DNA of 64,000 bases from contig CM073590.1 in assembly GCA_037074705.1 (NCBI GenBank), positions 53,213,895 to 53,277,894 on the forward strand, read 5' to 3'. Under the pieces are notes generated by a model, which saw nothing but the letters and a program-made list of their open reading frames with translations, searched no databases and was not told where the DNA came from. How positions within the stretch are numbered: position 1 is the first letter of the stretch; the number at the start of each line of letters is the position of its first letter. Origin of the DNA: Zhengitettix transpicula. Lineage: Eukaryota; Arthropoda; Insecta; Orthoptera; Tetrigidae. Position numbers and translations under genes: made by a program. This document shows, in pieces, positions 24,780 to 36,602 of this stretch.

Positions 24780-25680
24780 GTCGAATAATTAATTTTCTGG
24801 GTGGATGAGTCAGTACCAGTAAGGAAAGGGGTGGAAGAGCATTACATAAAAATAAGGCGAAACAACCGAGATTGTTCTTAAATCCAGGTTTATAGAAGTC
24901 AATTAGATTAATTGTGACATTAACTATGTCCGTTTAGTTGTAGTTGTTCAGCCCCTTCGTGTGTGGTAGGAAGTGGGTGAAAGGCCATTACATAAAAGGA
25001 ATGAGTAAACAACCGAGACTGGTAATCAATCGGGGTTATGGAAGCCACTGACTTTAGTTCTGCCATTTACGATACTGGTTAAGATGTAGTTCAGCCCGTA
25101 GAAGTAGGGATGGACGGGGATGAAACCACTTTACGCGGAAACAACAGAGATTGATGTCGAATCTGAGTTGTGTAATTCACGGAATTAATACTGACATTTA
25201 TCACACTGGCTGAGATGTAGTTCAAACAGTAGAAAGGGGCGAAACAAATTTCCGCACACAATCTACATTTACTGTAGAGAAACTTCTAACACAATTTATA
25301 CATACGTTACTCACCTTCCACGAACAAACATCAAGGGGTTAAGGACACTCCTACCACCTCCATGGGGTGGGGAGGGTTGAATTTAAGAAACATTCGTAAA
25401 CTGCCATTATTAGCTTCGAATAAAACATTTTCGAGGTCGCTGAATTTAATAGTGTCATTCTAGAAGTTTTAAATGTTTAATTTCAACTCCAAAAGACAAG
25501 GATGGGATTTACGCATACGCGTGGTGGAGGAACGATTTTACATAAAAAAAATTATAGGAGACGCTGAGTTTAATTTAACCAGGGCGGTTAAGGAATTTTT
25601 ATGTTCCCTTATGGGGAGTTTGACAAAAAGTTTCCAGGAGTATTTTTGACCCGCATAAGTTACCGGGTGTATATTTTATA
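24780..25680 (-). repeat. Hairpin-headed repeat family, inverted array
   Basis: Read on the minus strand, the units show the same blocks as 8341-9910: 'TAAACCTGGATTTAAGAACA' , 'CAATCTCGGTTGTTTCGCC', 'TTATTTTTATGTAATG', 'CACCCCTTTCC'. Anchors on the plus strand ('CATTACATAAAA' followed by 'CAACCGAGA') fall near 24842, 24986 and 25126, with a further divergent unit near 25540. The period here is about 140-144 bp, roughly half that of the 8.3-kb array. At the far end, 25630-25670 holds one 'GGAGTATTTTTGAC' unit like the 29-bp minisatellite at 44.3 kb. Confidence 0.7.
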
Positions 25681-26714
25681 TATAGCTATATTTTTGGTCT
25701 TTATTTACATAAAAGTTATATTTTTACTCCTGTGATGTACCATAAGTACCTTTATTAAGTTACATTTATTATATATTGACCAGTAATTTTTCACACAAGT
25801 ATTTTTCAGACATAGCAAACAAATCTAATTTTCTGTTATGCACGAAATTAGTTTTGTTTCTTACTACATTTTATATAATTTGTAATATGAGAAAAATAAA
25901 AATTCCTTGTTCTGTAAGCAGTGGATTTGGTACTAAACAGTCGGTATAAAATAATTTTTCATGGATTTGCCTATCATTTCCACACACGGTTATTGCTATT
26001 TAGCACACTACAAGTATTTCATTTACACACCAGTTACCCTTTTTTGGAAGTGCAGAGGTTTAAATGTACAATTACAAATTCATTTTGATCAATCTTCAAA
26101 GGAACCACATTTTTAAATAAATATGGCTTGATGTCTGCTGACGTAATTCTAACTTTGCGGTGTCAACGATCTTTCACTTGAAATGCGATGGAGTAACATT
26201 TTCCGCTGAAGCCGACGCGAGTAATTTCGGGTGGGTAACGTCACTCGTGTTTACTGGCGTGTGTTTGATATGGAGCCGGACTTGTTTGACGTGCACATTT
26301 CCCGAAACGGAGACGCATTATGGATGGTCGGTCGTACGGACAGTCCCCACACGGCTACACGCCATGTATTTGTCCAAGTGAGTGAGGCGCGCGTGCAAAC
26401 AAGCAGCTATCCCTCAGGAGCATGTCTCCCTCTGCATAAACACGTCACGGAACTGATACTAAGTGCCTTAATGTTGATCTAGCAGAAGACTCACGTTGTA
26501 ACAAATAAAAACTATTCCCGCTGTATGTGACTCAGGGGTTCAATATCATTTACCTATTGGCGAGTAAAAATTACAAAGCAATAAAAAACATTACATGTTA
26601 AAAATCAGTATTTTGTGAAGCTACCACGACCTGCATTAAGATACATGGTATTTTTTTAAAAAAAATTATGTGTGCCTGAGGTATTTCTCTACGTATACAA
26701 AAGAGGGCGACATT
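25681..26714. other. Unassigned; CpG-rich block at 26160-26480
   Basis: The first half is AT-rich. From 26160 to 26480 the sequence is clearly richer in G+C and CpG and has overlapping short open frames on the plus strand without any recognised domain. A promoter or 5' exon is conceivable but unsupported. Confidence 0.35.
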
Positions 26715-27570
26715 TCAGCAAGAACTCAGTTTGAATGGCAAAGAATCGTCGTCATTTGTGAAGGAAGGTTTTCTTATGGTGCAATAGCAGCTCGTATGGA
26801 GCGTAACAGAAGCACGGTGATGCAAATTTGGACGTAGTGGACTCAAGAAAGCCGGACAACTGGAGACCGGGAATGGAAGTTCCGATGGCAGTGACGGATC
26901 AATCAGCTTCACCTCGACAGATGGCAAGACGTTGGTCCACTGCTACAGATTTATCATTGTGGGCTTCAACATTCGTCGACGTCTTCTGCACCGGGGGCGG
27001 TGTACAAGAGTTCCTTTATGCAAGATTCCTCTGACACAGGTTCATCGGCGTCTGTGGCTACAATGGGCTCAAAGACAAACACTGGGGTGCAGATTGACAA
27101 CAAGTGTTATTTTTTTATGAATCGCGCTTACCTTTGTGATATACAGACGGTATACCGAAGAACGACACATTCCGGAATTCGTTATCCATCATCATAGTGG
27201 ACGATCCCCCCAATGTTATTGCCTGGGGTGCGATTGCATATGAGCGATCTGTGCTGCTACGAATTGTGGGTAATATTAACAGCAACCGGTAAGTCAGTGA
27301 AGTGTTGGAGTCCAAAGGCTTTCTCTTACTTGAAGGCATTCCTGGAGCTGTCATGACAATGTCCGCCAACATATTGATATGAATGTTCAAGACTTGTTTT
27401 CGACAGATCAGAAACAGCCTGCATATTAGACGGATATGACGCCGATTGAACGTGTGTTGGATTTTGTTGGTCGGCGTCTCCTTCATGATCCTCGTCCCAA
27501 AGTCACTACAAACTTCGGTTGCATAAAAGCAATCTGGAATACTCTTCCTCAGACACGCATTAAAATATCA
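26715..27570 (+). pseudogene. Tc1-type transposase pseudogene
   Basis: Plus-strand frames give the Tc1/mariner order. N-terminal HTH: 'FEWQRIVVICEGRFSYGAIA' and 'ARMERNRSTVMQIW' (26730-26838). Second HTH and linker: 'RRRLLHRGRCTRVPLCKIPL', 'TQVHRRLWLQWA' (26975-27070). DDE domain: 'RRYTEERHIPEFVIHHHSGR' (27150-27210), 'LSLT-HSWSCHDNVRQHID' near 27320-27375 (family reads Q-Q-D-N-A-R-P-H; the catalytic Asp is visible as D-N-V-R), then 'DMTPIERVLDFVGRRLLHDP' (27437-27497; third acidic residue in P-I-E) and 'IKAIWNTLPQTRIK' (27525-27565). The D-E-S-R motif region (about 27100-27125) is altered. Stops and frameshifts throughout. It is cut at its 3' end by a SINE-like copy beginning at 27571. No terminal repeats were found. 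Confidence 0.85.
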
Positions 27571-28040
27571 GCCTCCGAGGGCTGTTCCCTCGCAGGTTAA
27601 TCTTCTCAGAGAGCTCTGGGGTTGCATTCTCCTCCCTCTGATTTTTTTAAATTAAGGTTCCCACAAGCCGTAGGCACCTCGGCCTATATTGAGAGGTGCG
27701 TGTTCCGCAGACCTTGGGCATACGGTAAGAGTCGTCCCCTATTTCTATTGGAATAATCGGCCAGCTGCCTCCTAAACTAGTCAAGGCTCGGAGGAATAAC
27801 GGGCCCCACAGCAAATCCTACTCTCGCCATCGGAAGAGCGTGGGACAAGTACCCAATGCCGGACCTACCTGATGCAGGTTTTTCTAGGGTTTTCTCTGCA
27901 TCACTTTTATGTTAATTGCCGGGTAGGATACTTACCTAATACCCTGAGACGCTAGTTAACCATTAGCTACATTTCTCTACCTTTCCGTATCCCCTCCTTC
28001 AGTCCCTTTCCTATGCTATAAGAGAATATAACATAACAGT
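27571..28040 (+). mobile_element. SINE-like family copy 2 (plus)
   Basis: Starts 'CGAGGGCTGTTCCCTCGCAG' at about 27577 and runs through 'CACAAGCCGTAGGCACCTCG', 'CTTGGGCATACGGTAAGAGT', 'CCAGCTGCCTCCTAAACTAG', 'GTGGGACAAGTACCCAATGC', 'CCTGATGCAGGTTTTTCTAG' and 'CCGGGTAGGATACTTACC' to a degenerate 3' end near 28030. It is inserted into the 3' part of the Tc1 pseudogene, so it is younger than that element. Confidence 0.85.
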
Positions 28041-29975
28041 GCCTTATTGATATGAACTTTTTTGTGTAACTTATTAATTAATTTTATATGTAATTGATCT
28101 ATTGTATGTACTTATGTAACATTTGTGACGAATCCTATTTCCTCATTAGAGGGCTAATGAAGAATAAAACTATCTATCTAATATGAGTGTCACACTGAAT
28201 AATGATCGCGACAGAGGATTTCCTCGGTACCATTCATCCACACAGTACTAAAATTAACAACAAAAATATAAAAATAGTCCAGAGAAAATTAACATATTTT
28301 ATTAAAATCGTTTAGCTCTATCAGGACACTTGGCGGACAATAGAAAATAATGCTTTTAAAGCGATTAATAAATTGTCGGAAGCATCAAATAGCCCCAAAT
28401 GCTACAATAATTTGCAGACTTTTGTAAATTTGGCGTCTAAATATTTTCAAAAAATTAATATTAATTACGATTGTATTGTATTAATTTCTGTTAATTAGTT
28501 TCAAAATAAAAAAGTGTTCGTCCTTCAAGCATTGATTTAATTTAGTAGTCGAAAGTGCATTCGAATACACGCCATAATCATTTTCTTATTTCCAATTTAA
28601 AAAATTATATATTGGAACCTCAAAATTGAATATATTTAATTTTATTTTTAATATTGTAATGTTAATAATAAAACAGTACAATTAATTGTTCTTTCGTAGA
28701 TTGAAGATTATGTGTGTGAGAGAGTGTGTATGTGTGTTGCACCCTAAGCGAGTTAGAGTAACAATCATATTCTAGAAGACGTCTCGCGAGCTACATCGTA
28801 AGTAAATTAAACGTGAGCCGTGAAAACTATTCGACTTTGTGCTCTCGACACCGATTGATACATGAAATGGAATGCTGTAGCACGCGTCAATGGAGAGAAT
28901 GAATGCATTTCTTAAAACTGAGTTTGAACTTAAATTATCTTCCTCACCGAACTAGTTTGGTAGACGTGCATGGACATCTATCAAAGATCTTTGTCCCAAA
29001 TAATCTACGTCTCGTTTATAGCAGTTCCCATCATAGTTCGCTAACCTTCCTCGATGACTGACCACGTTTTTTTAGTTTTGCAGCCTTTGTCTGTATTTTT
29101 CTAAAGATTTTATAATTAAGTTCCTATTTGTATCCCAGAAATCTGCAAGTATAAGGCGGATGAGGGATTTATAATGCATTTCCCTTCTTCTTACTTATAC
29201 CCTTCCTCGTCACAAATGTGACTGACTTTAAATCTTTCTAAAAACATTATTTATGTGTGTTACCCAGTTCATATTACTGTTAACTATATTATTATCAGGA
29301 ATCATTCGTTATCCGGAGCTGTTAACAAATAAGCCTTGGGTTTTAGACGGGCGAACACATAAAATTTTGGCAATATTGATTTCTTAGTGAAGTTATCGAT
29401 TGAAATTAATAATTTTATACCATTGTTTTGAGGTTTCAATTTTAATTAATGACGTTAATAATAAGGCTTCTTAAAATTGGTATAGATTAATTTCAAAAAA
29501 GGTTCGGGTAAGTATTAAAGAAATTTTACAAGGTAAAACAAGGTAAGGGAAACTAAACAAAGGCTTGATGCATTAGCCAAAGTAAAAAATAATGAAGTAT
29601 GCAGACGAAGGAAGAAGAATAGATGTCTCAATGATAATTTTTATACAATTTAATCCCGTATTTAATAACTTATTCATGAATACATTGTGATACAGTTCTT
29701 TGCGTTCCTGTTGATACTCCATCATCGATTTAAATTATCTCCGGAGTTTCACTAGGCGTCAATAATCGGATCCATAATCTTTGCAGTTTATTGCAAAAGG
29801 CAGCATAGTTAATACAATAATAAAATAATTGATTAAAGGCCAGAGTATAATTTGTGGCACCCCATTGATTTACTGTTGTATTGTATTCAATTAAAACTAC
29901 AAAATGGCAACAGCCCAGTGGTTATAATGCACAATTTGGTTATAATCATATACATAACAAAAATACCCTAATCAC
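28041..29975. other. Unassigned AT-rich stretch
   Basis: Contains a GT/GA-rich simple run at about 28708-28738. No gene recognised. Confidence 0.5.
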
Positions 29976-30990
29976 AATTCCATATATTTGATTATTATAA
30001 AATTAAAGTATTATATACCAATTCTCGAAGTCTCCCTTCTAGGAAAAAGCCTCCATCAATCTTGCATGTAAACTATTCCAATCCCTAATGCTTCCATTGA
30101 CAAAAGATAATTTCTCTACATCCGTTCTCTGGTGTATTTCTTTAATTTTATGTCCATGATCGTTACGTGAAATAAAATTTGGTTAAGTCGATTAGTGACT
30201 TTCCTCCAGTTTGGCTAGATTGTGTATGCTTTAATCAATATTGCCCGTTTTCGTATGTCTGACAGCTTCTCTCAGCAGGTATTTGCTACACCCCGTGTAC
30301 GGAATAATTTCCTTCTGAACTATTTCCAACGCGAGTTCATGATGTATCTTATATGGGTCCTAACACACTGCCTCATATTTAAGTATAGGGGGAACTATTT
30401 ATTTATAAGTCATTACTTACTATTTGCCAAGTGCAAAGATCTTCATCCCTTCGTTGCTACTGTATTTATGTGATCACCCGAGTATACATTTTTACTGACA
30501 TTTATTCATAAATATTTGTATATTTTAACTTCCGGTACTTGATCGTCTCTTAATCTGAATTTTGTTGACGGTGAGTTTGTATTATTTGTAAATGAAATCG
30601 CGTTGGTCTTAGAGAAATTAATTTTCATTTTGTTCAATAGCGACTATTGATAGATTTTGATTACATACGCTTGTAGAGCATCTAAATCATGATTTATGTA
30701 TTAATAAATTATACAGTCATCAGCAAAGCATACTGTCACATTCTTGTGGCACACCCGAAGTTATTTCTACTGACTCTGAAAATTCATTATTTACCCTCAC
30801 TTTAATCTTGCGTTCGCTCAGAAATTCCCGAATCCATTCTAGTACCCTAAAATCCATTCCCATTCCGTTTAATTTCTGCTAAACAACGTCGTGACGTACG
30901 ACATCAATTTTTTTTGCGAAGTCGCATCAATTTTATGTGATAGATCTTGACATACAGCTATAAATTGACATTACTAAAAACACATTAAGC
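29976..30990 (-). pseudogene. CR1-like LINE reverse transcriptase and C-terminal tail
   Basis: Minus-strand frames give, in order: 'RHDVV' with 'LNGMGMDFRVLEWIREFLSE' and 'RKIKVRVNNEFSESVEITSG' then 'VPQ' (motif A-B region, about 30905-30760). A deletion follows that removes the expected G-S-V-L-G-P-L-L-F block. Next come the catalytic 'VCFADDC' (30714-30730), 'LNKMKINFSKTNAISFTNN' , 'QVPEVKIYKYL' and 'NVSKNVYSGDHINTVATKG' (30640-30440), then the connection and tail: 'YKIHHELALEIVQK'-like block near 30350, 'GHKIKEIHQRTDVEKLSFVN' and 'GSIRDWNSLHARLMEAF' (about 30155-30050). The tail block R-T-D-x-x-K-x-S-F-V-N-x-x-I-R-x-W-N is common in hemimetabolous insect LINEs. Stops and frameshifts show it is dead. 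The endonuclease half is absent. Confidence 0.8.
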
Positions 30991-31089
30991 GGTTATTTGT
31001 TTTTAGATTTTTATCCTATTGTAATATGATTAGTTGATGCCGCCGAAGTTAGTGTATGTTCAACTATGAGAAATAGTAATTGATTTTTG

Positions 31090-31270
31090 GGTGTAGACAG
31101 GCTATGTATAGGGTAATCCACATAGTGGCAACTCCCCTCTTATAGCTTAGGAAAGGGATTTGAAAGGTGGGATGCGGAAGGGTGGAGGAAGGTAGCCAAG
31201 GGTAACTAGGGCCCCCGGGCTATGGTTTAAGGATCCTACCCGGCATTCGCCTAAAAGAAATGCAGGACAA
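31090..31270 (-). mobile_element. SINE-like family copy 3, short 3' piece
   Basis: Holds only the 3' third of the family, in reverse: 'GGTAATCCACATAGTGGCAA', 'CTCCCCTCTTATAGC', 'GGATGCGGAAGGGTGGAGGA', 'AGCCAAGGGTAACTAGGGCC', 'CCCGGCATTCGCCTAAAAGA'. The missing part is the 5' side, the pattern expected from target-primed reverse transcription. Confidence 0.85.
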
Positions 31271-33860
31271 AAGTAATTGATAAAAAACTCTGTGTCTCTT
31301 TTCGTATGTCTACCTAAACATCTGCGAGTATACTGTTGCTTATCGACTGAAAAATCTACTACTTAGCCGCTTTTGTGGGTCTTAGCCCTTCGACATACAT
31401 TGTTGCGCTCTAATTTATTTGGTCCAATTTGGCAGCATCCTCATTAATGTTAAAGAGCTAGAAATTTATTATCTGCGTATGAGGATGACATCCAACTACT
31501 TTCTCAATCATTCATTGATAGGATTATATACCAACTTCATGTAGCGTAGGTCAGTTCGACCTATTCTGTTTGCAGTCTGAATAATACCGAGACCATACAA
31601 AATAATGATTTCAAAATAAAAAACCGATTTTTAATCTCGGTTCCTCATTATTAGTGCTTGGGAAGTCGAGTATTAATTTGTAGATTATTTGTTAACTAAC
31701 TTATTAGTAACACGCAAGGGCTTATAAATAAAAAAGGCTACATTATTAATCCTCCTGCGTGCATACAAAGTATCTTGTTGAGAACATCAGAGATTTATTT
31801 TACAAGCGATAAACAGATTTGGAATATATTAAGGTAAAATGTAATGCTCATTAAGCTGCAATATATATTTTTTCTGCCTCCTCATTCGGTTGTGTAATTA
31901 ATATTTTGTTTCATAACGCGATAATAACCAAATAAGAAGTCACGTTACGCAACAATAGATACTGTTTTGTAGCTCAGAAAAACTTATGAGAATTTTGTAC
32001 CAATTATTCTGAGTGATATTCATTATCAGACTCTTTGCTACGTGATTGTTCATGACGATTGCCTTCAATTTTTAAATACGAAAAAACGCAATTGTTCCGC
32101 ATTAAATACCTTGCAAAATAACAATTGAAAGTAAACATTTACTGATCATTAATCCAAATTTTTGACCACACAACCCTACTAAACTTTATTCTTAAATAAT
32201 AATTTCGACTTGTTTCTAACATGTTAAGGACCGATTGTCACGGGTTATGAGTACAGAGTACAATAATATTATCGCCTTAGACAAGAGTAAATTTTGAAAG
32301 TGTAGTCAAAGTAAACTGTACCCAATGTATAAGATAAAGTTTTCCAGAATAAGTTTCTAAACATTGGGCTTCCGCAATGTTCAACTTCCCTCTGAACAAA
32401 AACTTAACAATGGAAAATATAGGAGTGTCTCTCTGCCAATTAGTGAACTGCAACTTTGTTGCTTCGGCTCATTTCTGTGTCTTATTGAAGGCATCTTCTG
32501 ACGCGTCCGTCTAACGAATGTTGTTCCGTTAATAAGATAGCCTGTTAGCGATGAAAGAGCTGTGCCCCAAAAGTCTTCCTTTAGTAAAATGAATTGAAAT
32601 TACGCTGCAGCATCATCCGAAATGCATAAATGAGTGAAATGGAAATATAATACACAGGAAGAATAATTGCCTAACGATATTATGAAATTGTGTCACAATA
32701 TACAAGTTTACTCAATATATAATAGTATATAAAATACTTGTAATACTAGTAATATTCGCCACAATAAATAATGATGATAATTGTTTCAAAAATCTATGAA
32801 AGATAAAAATTTATGAATTCAATCACAAATCAAACACATATTTTATTCAAGATTTTTCTGCATTTAGCTGTCGAAAGAGCTTATACACTAGTATACTGTG
32901 TTTCTACGATTATTACGAATTTCGATTATATTAAAATGTAACAAAAAAATAAATAATTCAGCTATGAAAAACCCGCGATAACATTCGAATTTATGTTTCA
33001 GACGAACAATTCGAGGAAAAATGTATTAATAGAGATATTAAATGATACAAGCTAGACGTATCGCAATATAATTAAAGGTTTCACTCAAGACAGAAGATGC
33101 TGACGATACAATGAAATATGTAAGACAATAAGAAACACAATGCGCAGGCATATAAAATGTCGCCAAGAATGGAAAATATTAAAAATCATTGTATTAATTT
33201 CCAGGTTTAGATTATTGAAAATATATGAACGGAAGAATTCATTAATAAAATGTATTTTTCGATTAAATTGATGACATGTAACCCATTCCCTGATAATACC
33301 TCAGGATTCGTATATAAAAATACTCTCAAACGACGAAAGTCATTGACCTCCAAATATTACCACGTGTATTGATCTACTATACATATTATCCAATATAAAA
33401 TCCGTCTACCATGAAAGTCTTCATCTCTCAACTACAACGGTCAGGTTGGCAACATGAATTGAATAATTCGCAGACTCCGTTTCTCACCAATGTTAATCCT
33501 AAAATTAGGTGATAAAAATGCGTGTTCGGTATGACAGACGTTTCGACACAATTATGGACATTTATGGTAAACGAGAAAAATGATATCTTCAAACAGTACG
33601 GTGCCAAATGTCGCTCAACGCACGAGACTTTGGCCTTTTTGGCCGGATAATTCCCTAGAAAAATTATTTCACGGAAGGTTATTTGAACTGGACGTACATG
33701 TCGTACTATCTCATCCGTTTGGACATCTTGCTGAATGTGAGATCCCAGGTTTAAGGAGTCTCAAGAATCCATTAAAAAAAACAATGAAGACCAAGTCATT
33801 TGAATGACTTTATTTTCTAAAGATAAATTCAAAGGATTTCTCTTGAATATAAAACCAATA
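31271..33860. other. Unassigned AT-rich stretch
   Basis: No gene or repeat boundary recognised. A frame at 33580-33807 is open by chance; it lacks a recognised family signature. Confidence 0.5.
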
Positions 33861-33998
33861 AATAATTGCGTGTCGTTTTGATTTTGTCGCGTTTGGAATA
33901 TCAGACTACTTTAATACTTATATTATGTATTATACCTTAATAATATATTATCTTATATTCAAAACGAGGCAAAATCAAAACGACACGCAATTATTATA
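33861..33998. repeat. Long inverted repeat (hairpin)
   Basis: 'AATAATTGCGTGTCGTTTTG' at 33861-33880, continuing 'ATTTTGTCGCGTTTGGAATA' to 33900, pairs with 'CAAAATCAAAACGACACGCA' at 33970-33989 and its flanks. The arms are about 40 bp with few mismatches, the loop about 54 bp and AT-rich. It stands directly left of an AT microsatellite and an LTR. It could be a fold-back MITE of about 140 bp. Confidence 0.8.
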
Positions 33999-34052
33999 TG
34001 CATTATATATGTATATATATATATGTATATATATATGTATATATAAATATAT
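33999..34052. repeat. AT/TATG microsatellite
   Basis: Runs of (TA)n with interspersed TATG up to the LTR start at 34053. Confidence 0.9.
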
Positions 34053-35094
34053 TGTAATACTAATTATGGAGGCCATGGATTGTTTGGTTTACAATGTTTT
34101 GTTTGGCGGCGCCGATCTCAAAGAACGACAGTGACGGCGGGCTCTTATTGATATTAAATTAGGGAGACCATGGATTGTTGATTTATAATATTTTGTTTGA
34201 CGGCGTGCTCTTTGTTGCAGAGTTTTGATGTGAACTGTTGTACGGAGTTAGTTGGTGGCTGTCTGTCGAATAAGGAGGTTGGTGGCAGTTTGGCAAGTGT
34301 TTTGGCCGAGGGTGGTCTGACTAGTATTTGGACGAGAAATGTAGCAGAAATTTCAAAGTGTGGACAGCATGGGCAGGGCTTAGAAATTCAACCAAAAGAC
34401 TTATATGTTAATCATTGCATTTCTATGGAGATCTGGACGGAGAGACAAGTTATGTAAAAGTCTGAGGAACTAAACAGAAACTTTGGCGCCCGTTCAAATA
34501 TATACGCGCTATGAAATAACATTTTCCGGAAAAGGCATAGAAGTTTGGTACATCCAACGGTTGACCGGAGTTGCAGATCGTCGGGTTCCCGGAGGAGTGA
34601 TCCACGAAGGACAACCGTGGGTTTTGTTCAAGTGTAGAGTCTGTGAATAATGGTCTTCTTAGTGAAGTGAGTTCCCACACTCCGAAAACGTTAAGTCTGG
34701 TACCAGAAAAAGGGTTGTAAGTACAAACCAAAATAATAAATGTTTGTAAACGGTAATTAAGGGTATAGTCAGATTTCGTTTCTCTTCATTTCGTATTCCG
34801 TTAGTTTGAATTTGTTTGAATTGTTAATTTTTAATTTAATCTTGACTGTTTCTTCCTTATCAAACCCAGTAAAGACCCTGAGAAGAAGAGTTATTTAGAT
34901 TTATTTGTTTGTAAAATATAAAAGTTTGTATTTTCCTTGAATTCCACAAAAATTATAAAAATAAATAATTGGTTTGTAAATTTTATTTAATGTGGCGTAA
35001 CAAACTAGGACTAATAAATTGTACTTTTAATGAATAAATTTGTTTTAATAATTAATAATTTTTTTAATTGAAGCCCATCTTGTTGATTATTACA
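34053..35094 (+). mobile_element. LTR family L, copy 1 (plus)
   Basis: Starts TGTAAT and ends ATTACA, giving a TG...CA LTR of about 1040 bp with inverted ends. Landmarks shared with the copies at 36170-41605 and 49481-50432: 'AATGTTTGTAAACGGTAATT' then 'AGTCAGATTTCGTTTCTCTT' (34739-34790), 'ATCAAACCCAGTAAAGACCC' (34859-34878) and the AT-rich end. A TATA-like 'AAATATATACGCGC' lies near 34496. The 5' part holds an internal ~90-bp tandem duplication: 'GGAGGCCATGGATTGTTTGG' (34068) against 'GGGAGACCATGGATTGTTGA' (34161). The element interior is missing apart from a short leader downstream. Confidence 0.75.
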
Positions 35095-35167
35095 TTTATG
35101 ACGACCTCAAAGTGGGGCAATTCATATAATTAATTTTTTTAAATTAACTATTCTTATGATCATTACA
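35095..35167 (+). other. LTR leader with tRNA-Lys-like primer site
   Basis: Immediately after ATTACA comes 'TTTATGACGACCTCAAAGTG' and 'GGGCAATTC'. Compared with the leader at 49480-49445, this is a diverged primer binding site for the 3' end of arthropod tRNA-Lys (pattern TGG..CCC-AACGTGGGGC). The leader ends after 73 bp in a second ATTACA (35162-35167) next to an (AT)n run, so coding DNA has been lost. Confidence 0.5.
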
Positions 35168-35194
35168 ATATATATATATATATATATATATATG
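35168..35194. repeat. AT microsatellite
   Basis: A pure (AT)n run between two LTR-like repeats. Confidence 0.9.
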
Positions 35195-36165
35195 GTATAC
35201 ATTATTAATTAAATAAACAAAACCCACCATGTTAGAGTTAAATTATGTGGTATTCAATTCGAATGAAACAAAAGAAGAACGTTTACTGGATTTTTCTTTG
35301 AAAATAACCAAATTTAACAAAAGATTTTTTAAGTTTATAATCTTGATTTACGTTGAATTCTTTACATTTTATGTTTTTAAATAAATGCCTCAGCTTTAAT
35401 GAGAACCAAAAATTCCAGGGTTGCTTATAGGGCCTCTAATAAAGATAGTGATATGCAATGTTCACTAAAGTCACAAAAGAAAAATATGAATTTAATTTAG
35501 AATAACAAAATTTTATACAAAGAATCTAACAACTAGAGAAATCTGATAAATCTAGAAATCTGACAAAACTATAGAAATCTGGCGATAAATGATATTCACG
35601 TAAAGGTTTACAAAAATACGTCTTTACATACCATGTTTATTCTGAGATTCTCTGGTACCAATTCGTGCACTCGTGGTTATTCTAATTTTAAAAAGCAATA
35701 TTTTATTTACAGGACCCCAGCACTGATTGCTATTATCGTTTCACTTCATAACACTTTCAGCGTCCTTCTACTTTACTGTTTCATGAACTTTACTGTCGTA
35801 CGTATTGTCAAACTCAGTTTTGCTGTATAAAGACCTGTAATACTGACCTATACTTTGCCAAATTACGGACTATTTACGAAAATCCTCGGCTGGTCTCCAA
35901 ATATATTCCATCGGGCCGTGACCAGACCGGTCAAACTATCAAAACACTCCGCCATAACTACACTCAGCAGGCCCTCCAATAACACACTGACTGACGTAAG
36001 TATTGTCTGAGCTTCTTATATTCGCTTTTTCTACAACAATCCCCGTAGCAACCTTTACAGTCTCTGCTTTCTTGCGCCAAACAATGCTGTACTTTACAAT
36101 GCTCTGGCCTTAAAGTTACGCCTCAAAGAATTAAAAGAAAAAATTTTAATAAAATGTACATTATA
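35195..36165 (-). mobile_element. LTR-like repeat M, copy 1 (minus)
   Basis: Matches 42836-43700 in blocks: 'GCTTATAGGGCCTCTAATAA' (35423; 43009), 'ATAGAAATCTGGCG' (about 35572; 43162), 'GTTTACA' after it, 'CAGCACTGAT' (about 35718; 43317), and 'TTAATTAAATAAACAA' at the low-coordinate end of both. On the minus strand the order resembles family L ('GGTACCAGA', 'TGTAAAC', 'CAGATTTC', AATAAA-like signal, AT-rich end), so M is probably a diverged relative of L in the opposite orientation. The exact ends are uncertain. Confidence 0.6.
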
Positions 36166-36169
36166 CATC

Positions 36170-36300
36170 GGTAATCTCAATATATTAAACAAGCCATTAA
36201 TTGTATAAATATAATTAAATTGTTAGTGGTACGAATGCGTAAAGGCGACAATGAAGGCGAGTTTTTTCCTTTCTTCAACAATGTAGACCGCGCGAGTAAT
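36170..36300 (+). mobile_element. LTR family L, copy 2, left segment
   Basis: 'GGTAATCTCAATATATTAAA' followed by 'GCCATTAATTGTATAAATAT' aligns with the LTR start read on the minus strand from 50432 ('TGTAATGCCAATTAATTAGG', 'GACATTAATTGTTTGAATAT'). It also holds 'ACAATGTAGACC', which copy 3 carries at the same depth. The alignment then breaks off near 36300 and appears to resume near 40690, with the errantivirus-like element between. Confidence 0.6.
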
Positions 36301-36587
36301 GTAGACCAGTAATTTTGGTTTACAGAATTTTTATTACAGAAATTTTAATGTGTACGGACAGAGTGACAATCTCTCTAGTCTCGTAACGATACAACTGCCG
36401 ACCGTTCACACGGCGGCGATATATATACATAGCGAAAATACAAAGTTCAGCTGGTCAGTTCACTTTGCCGTGGTGTGACCGTAGGACAAATACAAATAAG
36501 GATAGCGGGGAGATAAAGGTCGACATGGACCCGACTTGAAGAGTCTGGCAAGAATATTTTAGTAATATTATTGCATGATATATAATA
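36300..36587 (-). mobile_element. 3' LTR (or U3/R part) of the errantivirus-like element
   Basis: On the minus strand the sequence after the polypurine tract has LTR-like promoter features: 'CTATGTATATATATCGCC' (TATA box, about 36432-36415), then 'GAACGGTCGGCAGTTGTATC' as a possible initiator region, and AATAAA-type sequence near 36335. An inverted repeat of about 19 bp pairs 'GCGGGGAGATAAAGGTC' at 36507-36523 with 'GACCTTTATCTACCGC' at 36605-36620. The outer end near 36300 is placed where family-L similarity begins; no matching 5' LTR was found. Confidence 0.5.
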
Positions 36588-36602
36588 TCTCCCCCCTCAA
36601 AG
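36586..36602 (-). other. Polypurine tract
   Basis: The minus strand reads 'TTTGAGGGGGGAGAT' between the env stop and the LTR, the usual plus-strand primer site of LTR retroelements. Confidence 0.75.

Noticed and set aside
33580..33807. Transposase-like fragment
   Set aside because: A weak W-P-F-W-P-D word suggested a DDE element, but no ordered set of motifs could be found.
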